Origin: Seison nebaliae
Lineage: Eukaryota; Rotifera; Pararotatoria; Seisonacea; Seisonidae
Length of the DNA stretch: 64,000 nucleotides
Assembly (NCBI GenBank): GCA_023231475.1
Contig: JALJEE010002175.1
Coordinates: 62,001-126,000 of the forward strand
Direction of reading: 5' to 3'
Within the stretch, counting starts at the first letter, position 1, and the number at the start of each line of letters is the position of its first letter. Of this stretch, positions 13,423-22,173 are shown in pieces. A model generated the notes under the pieces. It was not told the DNA's origin, ran no database searches, and worked only from the letters and a program-made list of their open reading frames with translations. The position numbers and the translations under genes were made by a program.

Positions 13423-13674
13423 ATGAAGAACATTCAATCATATATATTCATCCTTCTTCTTGTCATCACAATGACAATGGCCGCCGATTACACCGAAGAC
13501 AAACGTGCAATGTACATCCCGTTCGGGAAGCGCATGATGCCAAAGCAACAAGATGTTTTCGATCATGGCGAGCATGATGATAATCTATTGGAACTTCTCT
13601 TGCAATCCATTCGAAAGAATTCCCAACAAAGCTATCTAAAGAATCGACGGGCGATGTATATTCCCTTCGGTTAA
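13423..13674 (+). CDS. Putative neuropeptide precursor with two AMYIPF-amide copies
   Basis: An 83-aa secreted peptide precursor, ATG to TAA in one exon. Residues 1 to about 20 form a classic signal peptide (basic start, then IFILLLVIT, small residues before the cut). After a short spacer ending in Lys-Arg comes AMYIPFG followed by Lys-Arg. A 40-aa acidic linker ends in Arg-Arg, and a second, identical AMYIPFG is followed at once by the stop codon. Known neuropeptide processing (prohormone convertase at dibasic sites, carboxypeptidase, Gly to C-terminal amide by PHM/PAL) would give two copies of AMYIPF-amide. The second needs no carboxypeptidase step. I do not recognise this peptide as any standard arthropod family (not SIFamide, RFamide, allatostatin, kinin or pyrokinin). 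A candidate AATAAA lies at 13747-13752. Confidence 0.85.
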   Translation: MKNIQSYIFILLLVITMTMAADYTEDKRAMYIPFGKRMMPKQQDVFDHGEHDDNLLELLLQSIRKNSQQSYLKNRRAMYIPFG

Positions 13675-13746
13675 CGAGGGAACTATCAATAATTCTTATT
13701 TATCCGAATCAATTCTGTCATCTTATCTTCGAATTTTTTTTAGTTT

Positions 13747-13752
13747 AATAAA
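13747..13752 (+). terminator. Candidate polyadenylation signal of the neuropeptide gene
   Basis: AATAAA about 73 nt past the stop codon, at a normal distance for a short 3' UTR. The assignment is inferred from position only. Confidence 0.5.
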
Positions 13753-14210
13753 TATGACCATTTCCTATAAATGATCATTTATCGAACAGGATCCGTCTGT
13801 CATTTTATATATCATCACAAATTTCCTCTCTCATTTCTCCTTTTCATTGACTGACAAATAAGAAATCGTCATCACGGAAACTTTAAGTCATAATTCTTAT
13901 TTGTTAGTTCACATTAGTCAGTTTACTTTAACAAAACTTTAAAAATTGGACTTTGTCTTATAAAATTTGGTGAACATTTCTGGTGATTTTATTGAAGTAT
14001 TTGTAGTGGAGACGAAAAAAAGATAACCTGAATAAAAAGCTTTCTCTCCGTCTAATATAATCATCGGGAATTGACAATGAAAAGTATTTACAATGCTCAT
14101 ATCGATCAAGAGAAACAGTATAACATAAAAATTGGTTATAAATTCAAAATAATTTCAAATTAACTAAAAAATTTAGAGAAAATTAAAAAAGATTTAAAAG
14201 TTAATTTGGA

Positions 14211-14414
14211 TCAATTAAGTGACAACGTTTTCGACGAATACAACGCAAAGTTATTTCTCATCATCTCTCCATAATTCATTTCGATGAAGGATTTCTGTAG
14301 CATATAATAACGAGAAGAAAATTCAACATGAATCGAATCGTTTACAGAAGAATCTTCAGGAATTAGAAAAGAAGTCAAAGATGTGGGTGGCGATGGTGAA
14401 ACGATTCGATACAT
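14211..14414 (-). CDS. Doubtful small ORF, possible exon of a short secreted protein
   Basis: A 67-codon minus frame opens with ATG just after a 'tcttttagag' acceptor-like site and ends in TGA. Codon choice resembles real genes here. A hydrophobic frame just upstream (STLLVFVLLIILD) can be joined to it in phase through a GTAACG donor, which would place a signal-peptide-like segment before it. However, no start ATG was found for that segment. No family recognised. Confidence 0.25.
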   Translation of the reverse strand: MYRIVSPSPPTSLTSFLIPEDSSVNDSIHVEFSSRYYMLQKSFIEMNYGEMMRNNFALYSSKTLSLN

Positions 14415-14874
14415 CTCTAAAAGAATTAGGCGATTTAGAGAATTGGTCGCAAATCGTTACATCCAATATAATCAATAACACGAACACTAATAATGTCGAA
14501 TGATTTTAAGAATAATATTTTATTTGTTTCTATTTAAAATTTTATTATTTATTTCAAAGGTCTTTCTTTTTCGGAAAAAGCACATTTTTGACACTTATCT
14601 ATTTTATCTACTTTCAATAAAAATCTTTCCTGTTTCCGTAAACTTTCATTGAATTGGATTATATAAAACTTTGGTAAGAATCCTAAAAATATTTTTTGAT
14701 ACGTTTTCTTTGAAAACTTCACACATGACTGTGAAACAATTTAATAGTTATAAAGAATTAAAAGTTTGAAAAGAAAAAAGAATGTTTTCGATTGAAATTA
14801 ATGAAATTATTTTATTCTTCAAAAATTTCGTGGGAACAACTGAAAAAACCGATGGTGAAGAAAAGTAAAATTAA
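14415..14874. other. AT-rich spacer 3' of RBM39
   Basis: Low-complexity AT-rich DNA containing the 3' flank of the minus-strand RBM39 gene. Nothing else is seen. Confidence 0.4.
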
Positions 14875-16491
14875 TTAATTGATCGGTTCGTTAATTTGTT
14901 GAACATAAGGAAATAATCGATGATAATGATCACTTGGAATAAAGTTGAATGTCAAATGAGTATCTAAAAAGAAATATATAATGAAAAAATAATTAAATGA
15001 AAAATTGAAACCGTTGAATCTGGTAGTGTTGTGATAGAATTGAATGCATTTGAGTGCCATCGAAATATTTTTCAATTTGATATACCCATGTCCAAGAATC
15101 GAGAATACATCGATATAAATGTGATAAATGAGGAAATTATTCGTGCGGAATTGTTCTTTGATTAGAATTATTAATTCATCTTTAATTTTACTAATTATCG
15201 GTCCTTTAAATAGACCTGTAATCCATAAACATTGTGTGGCAACCACCGCCGGTTGAACTGATACAGGATTGGAAATATTCGACATTTCAGAAATGGAATT
15301 ATCACTAATTTCAATTCTCAATGAACGTCCCACTAATTGGAAACCGTTCATTTTCTCCATAGCACTCTGAGCGTCTTCTGCGTCTTTGAAAGTGACGAAA
15401 GCAAAACATTTTGATAATTTCGGTGCTTCTCCATAAGGAATTATCGATGATAAATTTGAAAATTTCGTCACATCCGTTTCCTCTCGTATTAAACGGATTT
15501 GATCGATGGAACCGAATGATGAGAAAATCAATTCTAACATATCTTCATTAATATTGAAATGTAAATTTCCCACATACAATTTCATCGGACCCGATTTAAT
15601 TATCGATTTCACAACTGGTATATCCGCCACTTTCTGATCAGTTTTCGATGACGATTTAAATATCGACATATCATTTGGTGCCGCTCCATTTCCATAATCT
15701 GATGGTGAAATTGAATTTCCGTTATTTATCATATTACAACATGATGATGTAATTTGATTCATTTCCATTGTATTTTCGGACATCATATTATTATTTAATA
15801 AATCATTCATTGATGATGGGACAACGATGGTGGTAGATGTGGTGGGACAAACGGATGCTCCTGTTGTTGGTGGTTGTGGTCGATTTTTATCGGCATTCGT
15901 CGGTCTCACCACAATTGGATGACCTAAAATCGGTTGGCCATGCATCGCTAATGCTGAAGCGACAGATTCCAATTCCGCAAATTCAACATATCCACAACCT
16001 TTGAATTTTCTTGTTCTCGAATCCATAATTAATTGTACGTCTCGTACTTTTCCCGCTTCAGCGAAAAATTCTTCAATGTCACGTTCACGAACTTTCAATG
16101 GTAATTGCATCAGAAATACAGTTCGTTGTCCACTATCAATATCATCTTTGTCTTCAATTACCGGTTTTGGATGTTTATCCGCATTCATCAAATTATTCGA
16201 ATTAGCAGAAAAGGGACCCGGTGCGATATTCGTCGATTTCTTGTGTCGATCGGGCGATTTGGATTTGGTCGATGAATGACGATGTCGATGTGATCTGGTT
16301 TTCGAATGACTCTTTGAACGACTACGATGGTCTTTTCGGTATGATCTCTTCTCTCGATCATATCGTCTTCGCTCTCGACTTTCATCACTCGATACTCGTC
16401 CACGATAACTATCAAATTGAAATTAAATCATTTTTAAATGGAAAATTTACAAACCTTTTCTTCGATCTTGACGAATAATATTTCTATCCAT
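14875..16491 (-). CDS. RBM39: RNA-binding protein 39 (CAPER alpha) homologue
   Basis: Nuclear splicing cofactor related to U2AF65. Exons are 16491-16451, 16408-15012 and 14963-14875 (introns 42 and 48 bp), giving 508 aa against about 530 in human. The N-terminus to about residue 72 is rich in Arg, Ser, Lys and His. RRM1 (about 109-187) has RNP-like VFLMQL and GCGYVEF. RRM2 (about 288-385) has KLYVGNL and CFAFVTF, plus an unusual insertion of about a dozen residues between beta2 and beta3. The C-terminal UHM-like domain (about 405-500) starts VATQCLWI and ends near DHYHRLFPYVQ, as in the family. Its Arg-X-Phe motif looks degenerate. The first ATG sits 41 nt before intron 1, and the GTAAAT donor gives the only join that restores the RS frame. 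It diverges from DCTN6 across 594 bp. Confidence 0.93.
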
Positions 16492-17085
16492 TCAACAATT
16501 GTGTGTGTTTGTGAGAGAGAGAGAGAGAGATAATGATCGAGAGAGAAGGAAAAATTGAAAATTATTATAAAGAAAATTTGAAATTTAAAGAGAAAATAGA
16601 AGAAAAATAATATTCATCTATCAAATCAGGAAATGATGAACAATCCTGGAAATGAACAAACTTTTTCATGACGTCTTAATCGATGATCTGAATCAGAATC
16701 CATTACGTCCAATCTTTTCTAAAAGATTTCTTATTCTCCAATATTCTCAGATAGCACAAGTACAAATTTCGGGATTTTTCATGAAACAATTTCATATTTT
16801 CATTTCTTTCAATTTCAAATATTCTTTAAATTTTATTATCATCTTTATTCAAAATTAATTTCTCTTCAAAAATTTAGCCACTCTAATACTCAATAATAAT
16901 GGAGAGATTTATAGTATTATTTTTATCAAACAATAAAATTTATGTATCATTCTATTAAAATGTCAAAGTTGAATTATCTATTATAAAATAAAAATAATTA
17001 GAGAATTATTTTCGAATGTTTCTCTCGAAAGACTTTTCTCCATTCATTCTATAGAGACCAAAATTTGGTCGTTTTCCGTTTCATA
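16492..17085. promoter_or_regulatory. Divergent intergenic region RBM39 / DCTN6
   Basis: A 594-bp spacer between two divergently transcribed housekeeping genes. It presumably carries both promoters (inference). It contains a (GA)n tract at 16511-16530 close to the RBM39 start, which could bind a GAGA-type factor. No TATA box stands out against the AT-rich background. Confidence 0.4.
16511..16530. repeat. (GA)n tract
   Basis: About ten GA units roughly 20-40 bp upstream of the RBM39 start codon, probably in its 5' UTR or core promoter. Confidence 0.8.
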
Positions 17086-17972
17086 ATGTCCTCCATTTCC
17101 GAACAATCAACTTCCAATAAGTTCATTTAAAATATTTTGTAAAATCTTTTCTTAATTTTTTTTTCTTATAGATCTCCGAAGAAACGAGCATGTCGTTTAA
17201 GATTATCAACTTCCACTTTGATTTGCCGTTCTCATTCATCGATAACTGGCGAAATCACGATAGGTAATCGAACGATCGTTCAACCGATGGTTTCTATTCA
17301 TGCGACTGATGGACCGATAGTCATCGGTTCCTCCACTCTCATCGAAGAGAAATGTTCCATATTAAATAAGTTATTTTTTGGAAAATATAAAAAATTCAAA
17401 AATTCAATTAATTAATTCAGCTCATTGATTGAAGAGGACAAGAAGAAGAATGAAGAAGAGAAATCGATCAGTTCGACGGAAAAGAATCAGCATGTGATGA
17501 TTATTGGAAATTATAATGTGTTCGAAGTGGGATCGATTATTCGATCATCGAAAGTATATCTTATTATTTTTTACGAAAAAAATAACTTCTGGATTTAGAT
17601 CGGAGATCAGAATATGGTGGAGACTTATGCGGAAATTGGACCGAATATTGAATTGACTAATAATTGCATAGTGAAAGCAGGAACGAAATTGACGGGTTAT
17701 ATGGTTTTAGAGCCTAATACGATTGTTGGAAGGAGAGAAATATTCCAAATGAATGACGACGTTCCATTATTCGAACCATTAGAAGGACATAAAGATTTGT
17801 TCATTGGGAAACATTCGAGTCGTGGAAATAATGTTAGTAAAATTATATTGAAAAATTAATATAAAGCGACATAAATGTCCATTTGTGGGTTTAGCATCAC
17901 GCATTACTCATCGAACATTTCATCAAAACATTACCTAGTTTCCAACCGATAGTGAAGACGGCACGAAAATGA
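17086..17972 (+). CDS. DCTN6: Dynactin subunit 6 (p27)
   Basis: Pointed-end subunit of dynactin, the dynein activator complex. Exons are 17086-17120, 17172-17369, 17421-17553, 17599-17832 and 17895-17972 (introns 45-62 bp), giving 225 aa against about 190 in human. The protein is a left-handed beta-helix of the hexapeptide-repeat type: ITGEITIGNRTI and GPIVIGSSTLIEE, then MIIGNYNVFEVGS, KIGDQNMVETYAEIGPNIEL and VKAGTKLTG. The conserved C-terminal helix (HFIKTLPSFQPIVKTARK) matches the family end. An extra Lys/Glu-rich loop lies after SLIEE, at the same place as the loop in animal DCTN6, and accounts for part of the added length. The start is the first ATG, and all four joins keep frame. It converges with the synaptotagmin-like gene, whose stop lies 75 bp away. 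Confidence 0.92.
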
Positions 17973-18022
17973 AGAATTAATTTATGATTTATTTGAATGA
18001 TGATAATATTTGGTGGATGGTA

Positions 18023-18028
18023 TTTATT
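18023..18028 (-). terminator. Candidate polyadenylation signal of the synaptotagmin-like gene
   Basis: AATAAA on the minus strand 19-24 nt past the TAG stop. Expected spacing for a very short 3' UTR. Confidence 0.45.
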
Positions 18029-18046
18029 AGTTAATTAAACGAATCT

Positions 18047-19381
18047 CTAATCCAATTGGTACCAGTCGAACGGTAATTGTAATGCGAGATTGATATCGAC
18101 TAATCCTGACGGTCCCAGAATTAATTTACCGATAACATCTATCGATTGAAATGATTGAGAGAAGAGAATAATGAAAGAAATGAACAATTAGAATATAGAT
18201 CGTTATCGATTGCTTCAATTAAAATATTTATCAATTTCCGATTGAGATCGGCATAAAGACCGTGAACGTCGAAAACGAAATTATTCTTGTAGGAAGCGAG
18301 TGCGTGAGAATTTAAGCAGATCGTCTCGCCCAATTTACTTGTAGCCAATTGTCCACCTCGAATTATTGACACCTTAAATTGCACTCCTTTCAAATTTAAA
18401 TTATTTTGTGTAAAAATTTAAATTTATTAAACTAACTTGGATTCTTTCCCGAATATTCGTAACGAATCGTATCGATTGTGACGAGTAATTCATTTTCGTT
18501 AACCAATTTCAATTTAAGACGAATTGATAAAACTGAGTCGTCATTGGGATGTTTAAGATCTTTATAAATTTTTGATGCTTCCGTAATGTGCCCAACGGCC
18601 ACATATTGGTCGAATGCGAAATGAGCTACTCCGATTGTTGTTTGATCTTTCTTTTCCGTACAATCAACCACTTGCAATCGAAGTGTTTGTTCATGTAATT
18701 TCTTCAGTTTACAATTGAATATCAAAATCTCGTGATATTTCGGTTTGAGACCAACAGCTTCCTCTGTTTTTTGTTTCTTCTTTCCTGGTAATAATTGTAC
18801 TTCAACGAAAGTTCTGGTTTCTATCGTTCTTTCTGGATCGGCTGCCCAGATATGTTCCGCATTCAATACCGTCACTGTTATCTCTTTCTTGCCATCATAT
18901 TGTACGATGAACCACAGACGACCATATTCCCCTATTTGAACCACATAATGTGTTGGGGCGTTCAATCTTTACGAATTTTTAATTTTTAAATTTTTTCAAA
19001 AATCGAACAATCTTTCCGCTTCTTTTTGATTCTCTACTTGTCGTTCCGTCCAATAAGTTACTCGACGATATCGTTCTCTAAATCATGAGAATGTTAAAAT
19101 TTAAAAAACCAAAAAAAAATTTTAGGAACCTCATAACGTCACTGATCATGTTGGGACAATAAGCACCAAAATTTGATTTGACTCGAATGAACAACCAGAA
19201 AATGAAAAGTACGAGAACAATAATGACCAAATACATGATAGTCCAACTCCATGAAACTGAAAGATTAATGAGAAGTTTGAAAGAATTCGAAACGTTCATT
19301 AAATGAATTGGGATACCGATCAAGTGAATTATCTGCATAATCCATCGGAATATATCCTACTCCATTTAAGATACTGTCCAT
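18047..19381 (-). CDS. Atypical synaptotagmin: one TM segment plus two C2 domains
   Basis: Exons are 19381-19294, 19256-19130, 19077-19009, 18966-18437, 18386-18186 and 18138-18047, giving 368 aa with all phases consistent. After a 34-residue extracellular/luminal N-terminus comes a single transmembrane helix (IMYLVIIVLVLFIFWLFI, about 36-53) and a basic linker. C2A (from about GRLWFIVQYDGKKEITVTV) and C2B (from VLSIRLKLKLVNENELLVTI) follow, ending ...GPSGLVDINLALQLPFDWYQLD. Synaptotagmins are membrane-trafficking proteins. The acidic residues that bind calcium in loops 1 and 3 are largely absent in both C2 domains, so calcium-independent membrane or SNARE binding is likely. This resembles divergent synaptotagmins, but I cannot name an orthologue. 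Exon 1's GTTTCG donor is the least certain join. Confidence 0.8.
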
Positions 19382-19541
19382 TATAAAATTTTTATAAAAT
19401 TCAAATTATTTTTTAAATATTCTATTCAAATCATTCCCAATGGCCAACGTCAATGGAATGAATCAGAAAATGAAAATAGATTGAAATTTTTATTTTTATT
19501 TCACTCAATGGAAAATATTCGATTTCCTGAATCTATGATTT

Positions 19542-20549
19542 TTAATCATCATTAGTTCCACCTTGTTGGAAGAGTTTAGGATCCGTTTTCACTACATATG
19601 GTAAATGAGGAATACGATAATATGGAATTGGTGCCAATCGTCGATTGTCCTTTTTCTTTTCGTCTCCCATCACTTTCATGGGACTACCTCGATATATTCG
19701 ACTATTTAACATCTCGTTAAACCAGCTGATAGAAATATTCTCCATTTGTGAATAAATAAGAGATTTGGGTTCGTTCACTAATTCTTTGCTGAAAGCGTCC
19801 AACCGTTCAAACGGTTGTATTTCCTCTAAGAATCTTGCATTTTCCGTTAAGAAACTTTTGATCCATCCCGAATGAACAGTATATTGATTCTCATCATCAA
19901 TCTCCAAATTAATTCGATGTACTAACAAGTAAGTAAGGAAGAATCAGAGAAAAAATTTTTAAATTTTTAAAAAAGAAAAAATTTAACAATCGGCTAAATC
20001 GGTCGGTTGTTCATATAATTGTTTTTCCAATTGTTTTTTTCTCTTAACTTGATCTGGTTCGTCTCGTTGAGCGTCATCCATCGATTCATATACTTCGGGA
20101 TAAAATCGTTTCAATAAATCAATATTGCACATTATCCATTCTTTAATTAAATTCTGTCGAACGATATCATAATCGGAATCGGCACCTTCCTCCCCACCCA
20201 ACATCGCCAATCGTCGAGAATTGATTGTGGAATAGAAGATGTCTAAATTCTTCCTCTGAAATTCGTGATCGTCTTCACATCGACGTTGCATGTATTGATC
20301 CCACGACTTGAATGATGAGGTATCGGGAGTGAATTTAAATTGATCGATCAATCGTTGCGCCACATAATACAATTGTGGATTGAGTCGTTTTGTTACTCGT
20401 ACATTATTGTCATACTCCAATTCGGGATTGGGTAATAATTTCGTTTCTGGTTTTGGAATGAAAATTATTCGATTCTTATAAATCAATCGAAACGAATCAA
20501 GATTCCTTCGACTATTCCCCTTCAAATGTTCTTGCATTAACAAATTCAT
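19542..20549 (-). CDS. Unrecognised 313-aa protein, two exons
   Basis: Exons are 20549-19988 and 19921-19542, joined by GTTAAA...TGTTAG (66-bp intron, frame kept). ATG at 20547-20549, stop at 19542-19544. The protein is soluble, charged and mostly helical by composition, with no signal peptide, TM helix or low-complexity run. Its centre carries an acidic/basic linker (MDDAQRDEPDQVKRKKQLEK), and the C-terminus is Pro/Tyr-rich (RRLAPIPYYRIPHLPYVV). Its ordered, Trp-containing sequence looks like a conserved cellular protein, perhaps a complex subunit, but I could not place it in a family. It lies in a tight minus-strand run with 18047-19381 and 20765-21358. Confidence 0.7.
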
Positions 20550-20764
20550 TTTTCCTTCTAATTCCTCTTCCTAATTATCACCAATTTCAAATGAAACTAT
20601 AACTGAAACTTAATATATTTCTTTAACTTTTTTTTCTTATTATTCTTTCAGATATTTATATATATATATAATTAAATTTAACTAATTTTTATTATAATTA
20701 TCATTTCCGTTGAAAATTCAAAGTATGTTTTATATGAAAAATTCAGTTGAAAATTTAAAAAAAT

Positions 20765-21358
20765 TTATTTTTCTTCATTTTTATCCTTCGTCTTTTCCAT
20801 CACACTCTCGACAATTTCATGAATCATATCATTGATATATAATCCTGTTTCTGCTTTCGTTTGTTCTAACGATTTGCTGCCATCATCAGAACTTGATAAT
20901 AAACTATTAATATTATTTCCACTTATCAATTGCTGATATTTGAACACACTTTCCAATTCTTCTCCACCTTTTCTCGATTCACTCTCATAATCTTCATATC
21001 TCTTCAAACTATTCAATCATTTTTCAAATTCAATAATTCATTCAACAATTATTGTTCAATTTACAAAAACTAACAGAACTTGTCGTAATTCGGAGAATTC
21101 ATGACAACCAATAAACGAACCACTAATAACTTCATCGTTCGAATCGACTTGTAATTTATTCACGTTCATTAACACTCGATCTAACTTCCTCCCATTATCA
21201 TCAATATTGGGCAATAACGGTACTGGACGTTCTAATGTTTTGTAGAGTGAAGCGAATTCCATTGTCTCATCGAACTTTTCAGATAGACCGAAAGTGTCTT
21301 CGATTCCTAATTGATGAATTCCATATGGAATTTTTGGTGGCGGTTTTTTTGATGGCAT
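20765..21358 (-). CDS. Unrecognised 175-aa protein, two exons
   Basis: Exons are 21358-21075 and 21008-20765 (GTTAGT donor, GAATAG acceptor, 66-bp intron). The start is the ATG at 21356-21358, within a Lys/Pro-rich opening (PSKKPPPKIPYG). The middle is mixed, and the second exon is Glu/Lys/Ser-rich with coiled-coil character, ending KTKDKNEEK. No family recognised. It could be a small subunit of a nuclear or cytoskeletal complex, but that is a guess. Its stop is 216 bp upstream of the next minus-strand start (20549). Confidence 0.6.
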
Positions 21359-21498
21359 CAAAAATTTTGATTTTTTTCACTTATTTTATTGGAATAAAAA
21401 AATGAGAAAGAAATAAAAAGAAAAATCAAATGGTATTCCACTTGGATTAGTCATTCACATTTCTCCTATTTGTCCTTGGGCGGAATTTGAGATTTGGA

Positions 21499-21702
21499 TC
21501 ATTTATCGATTCGATAAATAAATCCCACCAAAATGAAGAAGATCGACACATAAATGAGTAACATACCTCCTGCAAATGCCGTTGGCATTGTCAACGTTAA
21601 CGTTCCCATCTCTAAGAAATCTAAGGTGAACTAGTGAGAAAAAATGGTATTACCTTTATCGATGACGGTTCGGAAAGGATTTGGCATTTCCTCATTTTCC
21701 AT
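21499..21702 (-). CDS. 56-aa single-pass membrane microprotein with a 33-bp intron
   Basis: Exons are 21702-21654 and 21620-21499 around a 33-bp intron (GTAATA...CCTTAG). The product has a short acidic N-terminus (MENEEMPNPF), an amphipathic linker, then one long hydrophobic helix (AGGMLLIYVSIFFILVGFIY) and a four-residue RIDK tail. Both the join and the hydrophobic pattern support coding; the nearer CACTAG acceptor would shift frame and destroy the helix. Such proteins are often subunits of ER or mitochondrial membrane complexes or pump regulators, but no named family was recognised. It diverges from the small plus ORF at 21833 across only 130 bp. Confidence 0.6.
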
Positions 21703-21832
21703 ATTTCTTATAATAAATTTGATTTGATTTTTAATGCGCAATAAATTTTCGTTTATGTTTTTTTTAGTTTTTTTTTTATTTTACTATCATCTATTAAACC
21801 GGTAACAAATCGTTCTCACTCTTCTTCAAAAA

Positions 21833-22075
21833 ATGGAAATGAATCATGAATTCATTTATCGACGGAATACTTTCCCCACTCACACTTTAAATAATTATCC
21901 GAAAATTGATTCAGAAATGAACGACATATCTGATGTTACAATCCGTCCACGTTACGAAAATCAGAAAAATACGATAAGACACGAATATCCAAAGAATGAA
22001 AAAGAAGAGGCGTTATATTCATTTTATCATTCGATCCGACGACGACCAAAAGACGATAAAGAAGAGAAGAAATAA
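21833..22075 (+). CDS. Hypothetical 80-aa charged protein
   Basis: ATG to TAA in one exon. Polar and charged throughout, ending in a basic/acidic tail (RRRPKDDKEEKK), with no TM helix or signal. Codon use resembles neighbouring genes. No family recognised. It shares a very short divergent promoter region with the 56-aa membrane protein and converges with the gene ending at 22174. It may be a microprotein or a chance ORF. Confidence 0.4.
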   Translation: MEMNHEFIYRRNTFPTHTLNNYPKIDSEMNDISDVTIRPRYENQKNTIRHEYPKNEKEEALYSFYHSIRRRPKDDKEEKK

Positions 22076-22173
22076 TTGATTTTCAAAAATATTTTTAGTA
22101 AAATAACATTCCCCCCAAAAAAAATTTAATGGAATTTGAAATTTAAATTTTCCATTTTTTCTACCGTTTTTTT

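Noticed and set aside
13203-13577. 124-codon plus ORF overlapping the neuropeptide gene
   Set aside because: It runs in another frame through the signal-peptide and peptide-coding sequence, has no recognisable content, and the overlapping frame has clear precursor features.
16001-16478. Plus-strand ORFs opposite the RBM39 5' region
   Set aside because: Mirror frames of the Arg/Ser-rich coding sequence; no independent support.
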